DNA from: Parashewanella tropica
GTDB taxonomy: Bacteria; Pseudomonadota; Gammaproteobacteria; Enterobacterales; Shewanellaceae
Direction: 5' to 3'
Assembly: GCF_004358445.1 (NCBI RefSeq)
Contig: NZ_CP037951.1
Coordinates: 3,752,001-3,816,000, forward strand
Length of the DNA stretch: 64,000 bases
The notes beneath the pieces are model-generated. The model ran no database searches. It saw nothing but the letters and a program-made list of their open reading frames with translations, and was not told the origin of the DNA. Positions 16,180 through 25,506 of the stretch are shown piece by piece; the first letter of the stretch is position 1, and each line of letters opens with the position of its first letter. The position numbers were made by a program, and so were the translations under genes.

Positions 16180-16521
16180 ATGAATTTAAAAAAGGTATAC
16201 TGGAAAATCGTAACACTGGTAGTTTTTTCTTTTTTGCTAATAAACCCTGAAGCTGTACCGTTAGTATTATACATTGACGCAATTGGTTTAGAGTTATTCC
16301 TAATGCTTTTGGAAGTCCAGTTTATTGCAATTGCAGGGTATTATTTCCATGTATGGGTTAAGCCTGTTTTAGCTCCTGTTTACCATTCAATTTCTAAGCT
16401 TGATCCGTATTTTTTTATTCCAACTAAAAATGTAATAAAAAAACACCCCGCAATGTTGTGTCATGCCGTTCCATTTTTGGTTCCTGCATTAGTTAGCGTA
16501 ACGATGCTCAGTCATTCTTAA
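16180..16521 (+). CDS. Small membrane protein in cassette 3
   Basis: A 113-residue protein with three hydrophobic stretches (about residues 7-27, 36-60 and 93-112), so probably an inner-membrane protein. AAGGAAGG precedes its ATG. No family is recognised. It begins 30 bases after boundary C, matching the spacing of the two previous cassettes. No clear attC-like site follows it; 16522-16659 has only short direct repeats. Confidence 0.5.
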   Translation: MNLKKVYWKIVTLVVFSFLLINPEAVPLVLYIDAIGLELFLMLLEVQFIAIAGYYFHVWVKPVLAPVYHSISKLDPYFFIPTKNVIKKHPAMLCHAVPFLVPALVSVTMLSHS

Positions 16522-16659
16522 GCCGTTATTCAAAGGTTATCAAAAGGGCTTTTATTAGAGGAAATTTGCAGTTTCTCTGCTAGCTCCCTGACGAGAGCCC
16601 TGTGAATATTTGTTACTTAAATGCGGTGTTCTGCACAATTTACTACAAGGAAGCTATAA

Positions 16660-17064
16660 GTGAATTATGAACTTAGTGAAACAAATCCAGCTCCGGAAGA
16701 ATACAATAACCTCAGAATTGCAGCTGGGTTATCTCCGAAATCAATTACAGCCGCTACGATTGGGTTACCTAATTCGTTATATTCAGTATGTATTCGAAGC
16801 GTCAATCAGGAATTAATCGGAATGGGGCGTGTTATTGGTGATGGTGCATGCTTTTTTCAAATAGTAGATATTGCTGTACATCCCAAGTTTCAGGGAAATG
16901 GTTTGGGTCGCATGATAATGGGTAAGCTAGAAAGTTATTTGCAATCAGTAGCCCTAGAAGGTTCATATGTCTCGTTAATAGGCGATAAACCTGAATTCTA
17001 TACAAAGCTTGGCTACCAACATACTGCTCCTGCTGGTCATGGTATGTATAAAAAATTGGCGTAA
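16660..17064 (+). CDS. GNAT family N-acetyltransferase
   Basis: The 134-residue protein is a single GNAT domain that would transfer an acetyl group from acetyl-CoA to an amine. The acetyl-CoA loop is visible in VDIAVHPKFQGNGLGRMIMG (about residues 70-89; Q-G-N-G-L-G). The C-terminal KPEFYTKLGYQH is the usual beta6-beta7 region. It starts with GTG after AAGGAAG. The substrate is unknown. Single-domain GNATs are common integron-cassette cargo. Confidence 0.88.
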   Translation: MNYELSETNPAPEEYNNLRIAAGLSPKSITAATIGLPNSLYSVCIRSVNQELIGMGRVIGDGACFFQIVDIAVHPKFQGNGLGRMIMGKLESYLQSVALEGSYVSLIGDKPEFYTKLGYQHTAPAGHGMYKKLA

Positions 17065-17144
17065 TCAAACGCATACTCAATAAGTATGCATAGGCGTAGT
17101 ACAGCTGTTCAATGAACCGTTGTGAAATATATAAAAAGGAAAAC

Positions 17145-17648
17145 ATGGCAGTTTTAGAAATTCTCACAGCCCCAGATCCAAGACTCAAAATAAAAGCTGA
17201 AAAAGTTCAAAACATCGAAAGTATTCAAACATTGATCGATGATATGTTAGATACCCTTTATGCTACGGATAACGGTATTGGTTTAGCGTCTACACAAGTT
17301 GGCCGTAAAGAAGCTGTTGTTATTATCGATATTTCAGAAAATCGAGACGCGCCCTTAATTCTGGTTAATCCAGAGGTTATAAGTGGTACAAATAAGGCTT
17401 TAGGACAAGAAGGCTGTCTTTCTGTGCCTGATTACTATGCTGATGTCGAGCGCTTTACCTCTGTTAAAGTCTCTGCGTTAAATCGTGAAGGTGAGGAAAT
17501 AACCGTTGAAAGTAATGACTTTCTTGCAATTGTGATGCAACACGAAATCGATCACTTGGCTGGTAATTTATTCATTGATTATCTTTCACCACTTAAGCGT
17601 CAAGTCGCAATGAAAAAGGTTAAAAAGTATCTTAAAACCCAGCGTTAA
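17145..17648 (+). CDS. def: Peptide deformylase
   Basis: Peptide deformylase removes the formyl group from the N-terminal methionine of new proteins, using a bound Fe2+. All three family motifs are present: GIGLASTQVG (residues 44-53), EGCLSVP (89-95, ligand C91) and QHEIDH (132-137, ligands H133 and H137). The 167-residue length is normal. The ATG at 17145, preceded by AAAAAGG, is preferred to the longer frame. A housekeeping def gene should exist elsewhere, so this is an extra copy carried as cargo; duplicated def genes can confer tolerance to deformylase inhibitors such as actinonin. Confidence 0.95.
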   Translation: MAVLEILTAPDPRLKIKAEKVQNIESIQTLIDDMLDTLYATDNGIGLASTQVGRKEAVVIIDISENRDAPLILVNPEVISGTNKALGQEGCLSVPDYYADVERFTSVKVSALNREGEEITVESNDFLAIVMQHEIDHLAGNLFIDYLSPLKRQVAMKKVKKYLKTQR

Positions 17649-17745
17649 GAGTTACAAACATGGACAATGGTATGAACTGTATGGATGTTAGCTTGGTAGG
17701 TATTGTGAAGCATTTATCTTTTCCTATTAACAGCTTGGAGAAACT

Positions 17746-18357
17746 ATGAGTGCAATTGAAGCATTTTCAATTATTAAAGATATTTGTCTGGCTGTTGCAG
17801 CTGTAACTACGGCGTATGTTGCTTATACAGGGCTTGAAAAGTGGCAAAAAGAATTGCGTGGTAAAGCTAATTTTGAAGTTGCAAGAGAGCTTATAAAATC
17901 TATATATAAATTACGAGATGAACTTAGCTACTGCCGTTCTCCGTTTATTTTAGCTTCTGAATTTCCAGAAAATTATAAAGGTTCATTCGATAAGCATTCT
18001 GACTACGAAGAAGGACAGGCTTGGAGCTATGTTTACTCTAAAAGATGGGAGCCTGTTGGTGAAGCTGTTCAAAAATTTGATACTGCAGTTTTAGAAGCTG
18101 AAGCACTTTGGGGAACAGAAATAAAAGATAAAGCATTAAAGCTTCGTAAATGTGTACGAAACCTTCAAGTTGACATTGAAGCTGTTATTAATGATAAATA
18201 TTCAGGTGGAGAACATTTTCAAGATCGTGATTTTGCAAACAAAGTAAGAGCTTCCGTATCAGATAGCAAATCCAAAGATAATGAATTAACTAATAAGATA
18301 AATGCTGCTATTGACGGATTAGAGTCTGAGATTAGGCCTCATCTATCTCGTTGTTAA
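17746..18357 (+). CDS. Island-type hypothetical membrane-anchored protein
   Basis: A 203-residue protein with one N-terminal hydrophobic segment (about residues 9-28) followed by GLEKWQKELRGKANFEVARE and a long helical region. I know this general type from genomic islands, where its role is unknown. TTGGAG precedes the ATG. A degenerate copy of the cassette motif (TTTCCTATTAA, 17720-17730) lies just upstream. TAACAA and TTGTTA with GTTAGGT follow its stop (18355-18382), like a collapsed attC. Confidence 0.55.
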   Translation: MSAIEAFSIIKDICLAVAAVTTAYVAYTGLEKWQKELRGKANFEVARELIKSIYKLRDELSYCRSPFILASEFPENYKGSFDKHSDYEEGQAWSYVYSKRWEPVGEAVQKFDTAVLEAEALWGTEIKDKALKLRKCVRNLQVDIEAVINDKYSGGEHFQDRDFANKVRASVSDSKSKDNELTNKINAAIDGLESEIRPHLSRC

Positions 18358-18457
18358 CAAAGTAATCAATGCGTTGTTAGGTTGTCGAGCGAGATATATG
18401 TGAGAATATCCAAGAAATGACCTTGTGTTTTGAACAAAATTTCGGCATGCAGAATCT

Positions 18458-19453
18458 CTAGTAGAGTTCTATGGATTCTGTCTCTGTGGTATTTATAAAT
18501 GATATTTGTTGATTTTTAGATCTCTCATTGCATATTTTTGCAGTATTGTTCACTTGTTTCTCAAATTCCAATCCCATTACAAACTGCTGGATTTTTTCAG
18601 CATCCCTTGATGCCCTCAGAATTTCTTTAGGATCATCCTGTAAAACCTTAATCCATGCATCCACATAGGCCGCATGTTGCCCAAAGTCATGGCCTATTTG
18701 AAGTTCATCTCCGATCATCAACGAGGCGATTTCGGCTCTGAGTTCTTCTTTGGCGTAGGATTCGTCACCGAAGCGACCTGTCATATCTCGATTGAGTCTG
18801 TGGCTGGCGCCGCTGGCGTGCGCTCCCTCATGAAGCAGACATGAATAATATTTATCAGCAGTATCAAACTGTGCTCTTCTTGGCATATGTATGCTGTCGG
18901 TTGATGGACTGTAGTAGGCATTGTCGTGCTGATCATGATGAAGAATAGCACCAAGATTATTCATGATTTTCTCTGCCCGTTCATGCCGTTGCCAGTCGGG
19001 TTCTGTTTTGATTTCAAGCTCTGGTAAGCCTTCAATTTGTGTGGCATTAAAGACAACTGCACTGATGACTTTGGGTTTTTCTAGCTTGATAGTTTCTTTC
19101 AAAGGCTTTCCATCTACCCCTAAGATCTTTTTGCCGTTACAGTCGGTTTTGTCTACCTTGTCGAATAGCTTCCAATATTGAACTATGGTTCCATGCTGCC
19201 CTTTTATTACTTTGGCATCTAAGCTATTCGCTTGTTTGAAGGTCATCCACCTTGGATCTTCTCTGCCTTGCATGGCTAACCATATCGCATTGGAACCTTT
19301 GTACTTAGTGCCACTAACTGGATTGTGAGGCATTCTTGGTTCGCCCGGCTTCCAAGGTAATTGCCAAGGTGCAGTGCCTTGTTTTAGCTGCTCAATAAGC
19401 TTGTTGGCGATTTGTTCATGATAAGGGATTTTGGTCTTTGGGTTCGTCGGCAT
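18458..19453 (-). CDS. ArdC family antirestriction protein
   Basis: The 331-residue protein has the ArdC layout. The N-terminal ssDNA-binding domain holds GTAPWQLPWKPGEP (near residues 26-39), NPVSGTKYKGSNAIWL and DPRWMTFKQA. The C-terminal zincin-like domain has the HExxH variant HEGAHASGASHRLNRD and a downstream KEELRAEIASLM. ArdC proteins protect incoming single-stranded plasmid DNA and counter type I restriction in the recipient. It is last in the transfer operon. Its ribosome site lies in the end of the small upstream gene. Confidence 0.88.
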   Translation of the reverse strand: MPTNPKTKIPYHEQIANKLIEQLKQGTAPWQLPWKPGEPRMPHNPVSGTKYKGSNAIWLAMQGREDPRWMTFKQANSLDAKVIKGQHGTIVQYWKLFDKVDKTDCNGKKILGVDGKPLKETIKLEKPKVISAVVFNATQIEGLPELEIKTEPDWQRHERAEKIMNNLGAILHHDQHDNAYYSPSTDSIHMPRRAQFDTADKYYSCLLHEGAHASGASHRLNRDMTGRFGDESYAKEELRAEIASLMIGDELQIGHDFGQHAAYVDAWIKVLQDDPKEILRASRDAEKIQQFVMGLEFEKQVNNTAKICNERSKNQQISFINTTETESIELY

Positions 19454-19456
19454 GGT

Positions 19457-19630
19457 TTAATCCTCATCAGTATCAACTTCGGTGGCTTCCCATGCGTCTT
19501 GTTCAGATAGCGCATCTTCCTTAAATGCCCCCAGTTCTTCGGCTTCCACTGCCGTGACTTCTACAATGTTTTGTGGTGTGTTGAGCAGAGTTAATTTTTC
19601 ATCGAGTTTAGTGTTCGAGTTGGTGTTCAT
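19457..19630 (-). CDS. Small acidic protein upstream of ardC
   Basis: A 57-residue, strongly acidic protein (ends ATEVDTDED) beginning MNTNSNTKLDEK, with GGAAAA just upstream. The ATG at 19630 is preferred to a longer frame lacking a ribosome site. It overlaps the end of the Toprim gene by 23 bases and stops 3 bases before ardC, so it is part of the transfer operon. Its function is unknown; the acidity would suit a DNA mimic, but that is speculation. Confidence 0.5.
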   Translation of the reverse strand: MNTNSNTKLDEKLTLLNTPQNIVEVTAVEAEELGAFKEDALSEQDAWEATEVDTDED

Positions 19631-21485
19631 AGTGGTTTTCCTTATGTGGTGCAAAACGGGATTTGGCAATTGAGTTTTGTGGGGTAAACCTCTGCTTAAA
19701 TCGCTCTAATGCGGATTGTGGTTTGGCTTGTGTGGTAGCTTGTTGCTTTGGTGGTGAAGTGGTTGGCTGAGCTTGGAGCTTTACCGATTGAGTCTGTTGA
19801 GATTGCTTGTCTATATTGATCCCTTGCTGTGCCAAGCGTTGATAATCCAATGGTTTTGGTTTGTAGCCTGTGACTTCCATGCCTCTGATTTTTGCTTGTA
19901 GCCATGCTTCACGTTTGAAGTTCTGACTGCCTCTCAGCTTGATTTGTTGCCAACCTCGATGTTCGGCAATGGCCAATAAATCCATAATAATTTTGCTATG
20001 TTCAAGCCGTGTTTGTAACTTGGTGCCTTTGTCGATAAAGGCCAGTGCTGCTGAGTTTCGATTTGGGAAATAGCTTTTGCCGTTAGCAGAGGTATAGCGC
20101 ATATACAGATGCTTGGGCATCGGCATTTTTGATGCTCCTTGCTCAGGTTGTTCCTTGTTTGGTTTCGGAGGCCGTGTCGGATTGTCTGGCTTTGTCTCCA
20201 ATTCAGTTTCTGGTGTTTTTATTTGTCCATGCTGAGGTTTATGCTGCATTGTAGTTATGGTTTTGAGTGTGGAGCTGACAGGCATAATGCTATTAAGCGG
20301 TGGCTGTAATCGTTCTGGCTTTTGGTACTTTAGTTCTGGCCAACAGCGTTCAATATAGCCTTCGATTTGCTTTTTCACTCTGAATACGCTGTTACTCATA
20401 TGTAAGTCATTAAAGTCGGTTAATCCATGTTGGATCTGCTCTGTAGAAAACTTAGGTGTTAGCCAATGCCCACCGACTAAGTTGGCTGACTCTCTGGCTT
20501 TTTGTATGCCTTTATTGATTTGATTTTTATGGTCATTGTCAGCAAGGAACAGATGTTTAGCATTGGGATACTTAGCACTGATATTTTCAGCGACCTTGGG
20601 CATATTGCCCGCATCTACCGTCATCACTACGCTGCGACCTGTGGCTTCGGCAATACTGGCTGCTGTCGAATAACCTTCGGCATACAAAATTGGCTCATTA
20701 GTGTTTAGCGGTCTATCGCCCACCACAAAGAAGTGTCCTGATTTTTGTGCGCCTTTTTTAAGGCACTTAAAGCCATTAGAGCTGATCCGCTGAAGGCTAT
20801 GGATATTTTGTTCAGTATCATAAAGCGGGATCACCAAGCGGCCTTTCTTGTCCTGACATACACCGGGATAAGTTTGTACGCCTTTGCGACTCAGATAGCC
20901 TTGACCAGAGTTTGCCGTGGGTAGCTGTCGATACAGCTGAGCGCAGCGTTTAGCGTGGTGTTGCTGCTTTTGATTTAAGCTTTGTTCTCGTTGATAACGA
21001 ATATTGGTCATATGCGCTTTTTGATGGAGACGTGCGGTTGGATCGGCTTGTTCAAAGCTGGCATGCCATTTTTGCGGTTCGCTGTGATTGCGGTGATCTT
21101 GATACCAGCCAACTGGGTGGCTATCATTAAACACCGCATAGACACCACTTTTCTGACCACGTTTATCGTCTTGTGTCGCCACTCGATGAATTTGCCCATC
21201 CATTATTGGTGGCTCTTTCAGTAAGAAGCCTGCTGTTTCCAGCACATTATTAAATTCAAGCAGGGGATCGGTATCGCTGTGCTGTTTCATCATGTTGGGA
21301 TCGGGCAGCCAAGGTTCTACTTTGCGTTTTTCAGTTCCAGCTTTGGCATACCACAAGCCTTGTTCACCATCAAAGCTAATGGCAGCAACACCATTGTTGA
21401 GTCTGCCAATTTCTTGTTGGGCTTGCGCTCTATCTTCATAACCCACAGCCAGATAGGTTTTGTGCTTCAATTGCTCATTACTCAT
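19608..21485 (-). CDS. Toprim-domain primase-like / polyvalent protein
   Basis: The 625-residue protein begins with a DUF5710-like region (KTYLAVGYEDRAQAQQEIGR and WYAKAG). A DUF7146/Toprim module follows: GYLSRKGVQ, then EPILYAEGYSTAASIAEATG with the catalytic glutamate, and LFLADNDHKNQ with the DxD. The C-terminal LPD7-like domain contains AALAFIDKG and WQQIKLRGSQNFKREAW. It resembles TraC-type conjugative primases that prime the transferred strand. I do not see a separate polymerase domain. ATG at 21485 (GGGAG nine bases upstream) is preferred to 21494. It overlaps the virD4 stop. Confidence 0.82.
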   Translation of the reverse strand: MSNEQLKHKTYLAVGYEDRAQAQQEIGRLNNGVAAISFDGEQGLWYAKAGTEKRKVEPWLPDPNMMKQHSDTDPLLEFNNVLETAGFLLKEPPIMDGQIHRVATQDDKRGQKSGVYAVFNDSHPVGWYQDHRNHSEPQKWHASFEQADPTARLHQKAHMTNIRYQREQSLNQKQQHHAKRCAQLYRQLPTANSGQGYLSRKGVQTYPGVCQDKKGRLVIPLYDTEQNIHSLQRISSNGFKCLKKGAQKSGHFFVVGDRPLNTNEPILYAEGYSTAASIAEATGRSVVMTVDAGNMPKVAENISAKYPNAKHLFLADNDHKNQINKGIQKARESANLVGGHWLTPKFSTEQIQHGLTDFNDLHMSNSVFRVKKQIEGYIERCWPELKYQKPERLQPPLNSIMPVSSTLKTITTMQHKPQHGQIKTPETELETKPDNPTRPPKPNKEQPEQGASKMPMPKHLYMRYTSANGKSYFPNRNSAALAFIDKGTKLQTRLEHSKIIMDLLAIAEHRGWQQIKLRGSQNFKREAWLQAKIRGMEVTGYKPKPLDYQRLAQQGINIDKQSQQTQSVKLQAQPTTSPPKQQATTQAKPQSALERFKQRFTPQNSIAKSRFAPHKENHYEHQLEH

Positions 21486-23334
21486 AGTTTTCATCTCCCA
21501 CTACATTTTTGAAATCAGTAACCAAGTCGCTCATTGGTATTTTTTGAGATATAGGTTTGAGTTCTGTTTGGCTCGGTTGCTCTGCAAGACTATTGACAGG
21601 TTCAGATCGCTCAATACTTGCCGCATCGCCATCCTCAGCGCAGCGAATTTGAGTGATAGTGATTGAGTGTTGCTTGGGTGTAACTTTTGGGATGTCTGGT
21701 ATTGAATAATGATTTTTATCAGGATGATTACCCCGAACAGTTAGCTGTTTGTCTTGATACCAACGTAGTTTTTGGCATTTTACGGGTGGGCAATTTTCGA
21801 GAAGTAAGATGGCGTTATCAGCGCCCATTTGCATTAGCTCTTGTGGCAACATTAAGGCTCTACCGTGATCACTCACACTTTCACTTTTTCCGCCTTTGCC
21901 TGATAACTGTCGGCTACGACTGCGATTGTTGATGGTGGATGTGCCAAGGCTATCGGAGATTTCTCTGGCCACTTTGGGATTTTTCGGTGCAAACACGATT
22001 TGCAGCGCATGGTTATCCATCAAGGTTTCAGCGCTATCGTGACCGTAAATTTCTCTAAGCTGAGCAGGCGATTGAATGATGGTGAGCAGTCTTAGTCCAT
22101 AACCTGCGACATAACTTATCCCTTTGCTTAATATGCCAACTTTGCCAATGGCAGCAAACTCATCGAGTAGCAATAGCACTTGGTATTTCAGCTGTGGATT
22201 TTGCTCTGGCAGCTCTCTGGTGTTGAGGTCAATGAGTTGTTGAAAGAACAAGTTGATGAGTGGTGATAAACGACTTAAATCATCGGGTGTCACACCGACA
22301 TAAATCGACATTTTTTGTTGGCGTATTTGGCGTAAATCAAAGTCATTACATGCAGTTACCGCATCAATCACAGGGTTATAAAACAGCTCTAAAGCCGAAG
22401 TGAAACTTTTACGCACAGAGCCACGAGTACGCTCTGGTGTATCAAGATATTCTTTCAGGGCTAATAGGCATTGGCTGGATAGACTTACATTGGAATCTAA
22501 TCTCAACTCTAATTGCTGAGCCAGATATTCATCGCCTTGAGTAAGCAGTCTTAACATTTCTCCCATAGTCACAGGTAAAGGTGGCGATTCAATTAGGTAC
22601 AAGACCAAGCCTAACCATAATGAACGAGCTGAGGCTTGCCAAACTGGAGCTTCATTATCGATATTGGGAAACAGCATTTGCCCAATTTTCTGAATATCGT
22701 TAATGCGAAAGCTTGGATCATTGGAAATGTAATACAGTGGATTCCAGCGGTGGCTTTGGTAGTTTCTTGGGGCAAGGTTAAGCAGAAAACAATGTTGGCC
22801 GTGCTCCTTTCGAAAACCTGCGCTGATGTGCCAGTTTTCTTGCTTGATATCCAACACCACCACTGAATCTTGCCAGCTAAGCAAGTTGGGAATAACCACG
22901 CCTACACCTTTACCGCTGCGAGTTGGCGCAGACATTAATACATGTTGTTGACCTGCAAACTGTAGGTATTGCTCGGACAACCCAAAGCGTTTTTTGCCGA
23001 CGACGATGCCAGATTTAACTAGTAGGCCAGCCTGCTTGATTTGTTTAGTGTCGGCAAATTTTGCATCACCGTAAATTGGCTGCTTTTTTGTTTTGAGCTT
23101 CTTAGCAACAAAGGCAATTACAGGCGCAAAGCCAATGGTAACGGATAAAGTGAGATAAAACTGAGTGATTTTTTGATGGCCGAAGTAGTAAGCGTATTTG
23201 AAAATAGTTATCGGACTGGACTGCTTTGCATCGAGGTTGGCGAACCATAAGAACAAAGCACCACAGAGCCATAGACTGGCGACTAACACGCCAATGATGC
23301 TTGATAAAATAATCCAGCCACGCTTGTTCATCAT
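21478..23334 (-). CDS. virD4: Type IV coupling protein VirD4/TraG
   Basis: The coupling ATPase brings the relaxase-DNA complex to the secretion channel at the inner membrane. The 618-residue protein has two N-terminal membrane segments (about residues 7-30 and 50-75). Walker A is APTRSGKGVG near residue 136, and Walker B is LLLLDEFAAIGK near 378-389. The conserved GDAKFADTKQ region precedes Walker A. Its ATG overlaps the virB11 stop by four bases (ATGA). No truncation is seen. Confidence 0.95.
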   Translation of the reverse strand: MMNKRGWIILSSIIGVLVASLWLCGALFLWFANLDAKQSSPITIFKYAYYFGHQKITQFYLTLSVTIGFAPVIAFVAKKLKTKKQPIYGDAKFADTKQIKQAGLLVKSGIVVGKKRFGLSEQYLQFAGQQHVLMSAPTRSGKGVGVVIPNLLSWQDSVVVLDIKQENWHISAGFRKEHGQHCFLLNLAPRNYQSHRWNPLYYISNDPSFRINDIQKIGQMLFPNIDNEAPVWQASARSLWLGLVLYLIESPPLPVTMGEMLRLLTQGDEYLAQQLELRLDSNVSLSSQCLLALKEYLDTPERTRGSVRKSFTSALELFYNPVIDAVTACNDFDLRQIRQQKMSIYVGVTPDDLSRLSPLINLFFQQLIDLNTRELPEQNPQLKYQVLLLLDEFAAIGKVGILSKGISYVAGYGLRLLTIIQSPAQLREIYGHDSAETLMDNHALQIVFAPKNPKVAREISDSLGTSTINNRSRSRQLSGKGGKSESVSDHGRALMLPQELMQMGADNAILLLENCPPVKCQKLRWYQDKQLTVRGNHPDKNHYSIPDIPKVTPKQHSITITQIRCAEDGDAASIERSEPVNSLAEQPSQTELKPISQKIPMSDLVTDFKNVVGDENYE

Positions 23335-24389
23335 GCCTCCATGCCCTTTGGGTTAAAGAACACTTCACTTACAAAACGCCTGCCGTTGACCACTTGCAGC
23401 TGCATAATTACATCTACACATAAATGCAGAAGTTGTTTAATGTCTTCTCTGGATAATGACGAACCAGCTTGGCTTTCTTTGAGTAGTAACATCAGTTGTT
23501 CCATCGCTAACTTAGGGCTTCCTGCGTGCATGGTGGTGATACTGCCCGGATGCCCTGAATTGATATTTCGAAGAAAGTAAAAAGCTTCATCACCACGAAT
23601 TAACTCTGCGACAAACACTCGGTCGGGTTTCATTCGTAAGCTGGCTTCTAATAGGTGCTTTTGAGTGATATTGGCAATGCCTTGATTACCAGCGGAATAG
23701 AACAAACTGACGGTATTGGAGTGAGTGTTATAGAGTTGTAATTCATCGACATTTTCTATAGATATCAATCGCTCTGAATCTGGGACTTGTTGTAGCAATG
23801 AGCGTAGAAATGTAGTTTTTCCTGAGCCTGTCGCACCAGAAACGATGATGTTTTTTCGAAGCTTGATAGCAAGTTTTAGGAAAGCGGCAATATCGCCGTT
23901 TTGCTTAAGCTCAATCAGCTGTTGTTCGCTTTGTTGTTGGTTATCCACTTCAGAATGTTGAGGGTTGAAATAGCCTTGTTGGTGGTAATCATCCAAACTA
24001 AACACCACACTTGATGGTTTGCGAATAGTCAGGCTGATTTTGCCGATTAAGGTCACAGGTGGTATGGCGATTTGGACTCGCTCACCATGAGGCAGTGTGG
24101 CCGATAAAATGGGATGTGAAGCATCCAACTTTTGTCCTGAATAGGTGGCAATGAGTTTGCTTAAGCGTTGGCAATATTCCAGTGTGATGGTATTGGATTT
24201 ATGTTTTTCCCAGCCTTTGTTGGATTCGGTTAAGACCTGCTTAGGTTGATTAATGACAATTTCGGTAATACTGGGCTGCATCAAGTAAATATTCAGCAAT
24301 TTCAAGTGTTCCAGCAAAGCCAACGAACGACAATCTTCGATGTTGACATCAGAACGCGGGCTTTGATTAGCGGCTAAGAGTAAGCTCAT
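23331..24389 (-). CDS. virB11: VirB11-type secretion ATPase
   Basis: A cytosolic hexameric ATPase powering pilus assembly and DNA transfer. The 352-residue protein has an N-terminal domain and a RecA-like domain with Walker A GATGSGKTTF (about 184-193). An Asp box lies in SIENVDELQL, and Walker B-like MKPDRVFVAELIRGDEAF and the His box GHPGSITTMHA follow. Length and order match VirB11. It overlaps virB10 by 23 bases and virD4 by 4, so it is translationally coupled. Confidence 0.95.
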   Translation of the reverse strand: MSLLLAANQSPRSDVNIEDCRSLALLEHLKLLNIYLMQPSITEIVINQPKQVLTESNKGWEKHKSNTITLEYCQRLSKLIATYSGQKLDASHPILSATLPHGERVQIAIPPVTLIGKISLTIRKPSSVVFSLDDYHQQGYFNPQHSEVDNQQQSEQQLIELKQNGDIAAFLKLAIKLRKNIIVSGATGSGKTTFLRSLLQQVPDSERLISIENVDELQLYNTHSNTVSLFYSAGNQGIANITQKHLLEASLRMKPDRVFVAELIRGDEAFYFLRNINSGHPGSITTMHAGSPKLAMEQLMLLLKESQAGSSLSREDIKQLLHLCVDVIMQLQVVNGRRFVSEVFFNPKGMEA

Positions 24390-25506
24390 AAACGCCCCTA
24401 AAATCTAAGTCTCTGGCCACAAACACATTGATGTGTTCCCCTTGGTTTTTATACAAAGTTGGTTTGATATGAATCGAGTCTTGAAGGGCAATAGAAGCGA
24501 AATTTTTAGTGCCGCCAATGGTGTCACCAAATTGGATTGTATTGGTATTGCCTTTGGATTTATTGGCGTAATAAGTACCGACATCACCAATCAGACTGAG
24601 TAACATGGCACTGCCAAAACGCTGGCCAAAATGACCATCTATATAACCACTGTGACCGCTGCGACCAAGACTGTCAGTTCCCGGTGAGGCTAAATCTAAA
24701 ATCACACCTGTTGGTGTTTCGATGCGATTCCACAACACAAATATTCGAGCTTGTCCTTGCTCTAACCCGGCTTGATATTCACCGACAATATGACTGCCTT
24801 TTTCCAATAACAGCACCTTGCCATTGGTAGAGTAAATATCACGACTTAACTGGCAGCGAGTCATTCCTGCGACATCACTACTAATGGCGGTTTCTAATAT
24901 GCAATCAAGAAATGCGCCTTTGGTGATAAACAAGTTAGGATCAATGACACGGCTTGCGATGCTGCCCTGAATCTTGGTGGCCTGCAGCTGCTGGTTGAGA
25001 GAGTGACTATTGGGCTGCGCTTGGTTCAGGTCAGGTAATGATTCTTCCTGTTGAGTGTTTTTTGAAACTGCCTCTTGTGAGCTGTTATTGAGCACCAATA
25101 AACCGTCTAACTGTTTACGTTGTAGTGGCGTGAGAGTTTTCTTTTGACCGCTAAAACGAGCTAAATGACCGAATTGAGGTGAGTTTGGTTCGTCTAATTG
25201 CCCAGTGTGAATGATTGAGCCTTTATCTGTGTTTGATGTTGTTGCTTTAGTGGGAATTAAGCGCTTATCTGGCTCAGGAGGCGCCCCCAAATGGTCGGCA
25301 ATGGTGTAATGATGTTGGGCTGAGTTGCTATCAGATTTAGCATGACTGAAGCCGCCATTGATGGCGACTAACAACACAATCATTAAACCTGCAATCACAA
25401 CCATCACAGCTTTGGTGAGCCATGAATTGTTTTGCACTCGATTGCCTAGCTCTGGAACTGGATTAGATGACAGTTCTTCAACTGGATTTGACGACGGTTC
25501 AGTCAT
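24367..25506 (-). CDS. virB10: VirB10-type secretion channel protein
   Basis: VirB10 spans both membranes and links ATP use in the cytoplasm to the outer-membrane gate. The 379-residue protein has a short cytoplasmic N-terminus, one membrane segment (about 30-47) and a proline/glutamine-rich periplasmic linker. The C-terminal TrbI-like barrel contains GAFLDCILETAISSDVAG, RCQLSRDIYS and VLLLEKGSHIVGEYQAG. It overlaps its neighbours on both sides, in the standard virB9-virB10-virB11 order. Confidence 0.95.
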   Translation of the reverse strand: MTEPSSNPVEELSSNPVPELGNRVQNNSWLTKAVMVVIAGLMIVLLVAINGGFSHAKSDSNSAQHHYTIADHLGAPPEPDKRLIPTKATTSNTDKGSIIHTGQLDEPNSPQFGHLARFSGQKKTLTPLQRKQLDGLLVLNNSSQEAVSKNTQQEESLPDLNQAQPNSHSLNQQLQATKIQGSIASRVIDPNLFITKGAFLDCILETAISSDVAGMTRCQLSRDIYSTNGKVLLLEKGSHIVGEYQAGLEQGQARIFVLWNRIETPTGVILDLASPGTDSLGRSGHSGYIDGHFGQRFGSAMLLSLIGDVGTYYANKSKGNTNTIQFGDTIGGTKNFASIALQDSIHIKPTLYKNQGEHINVFVARDLDFRGVYELTLSR

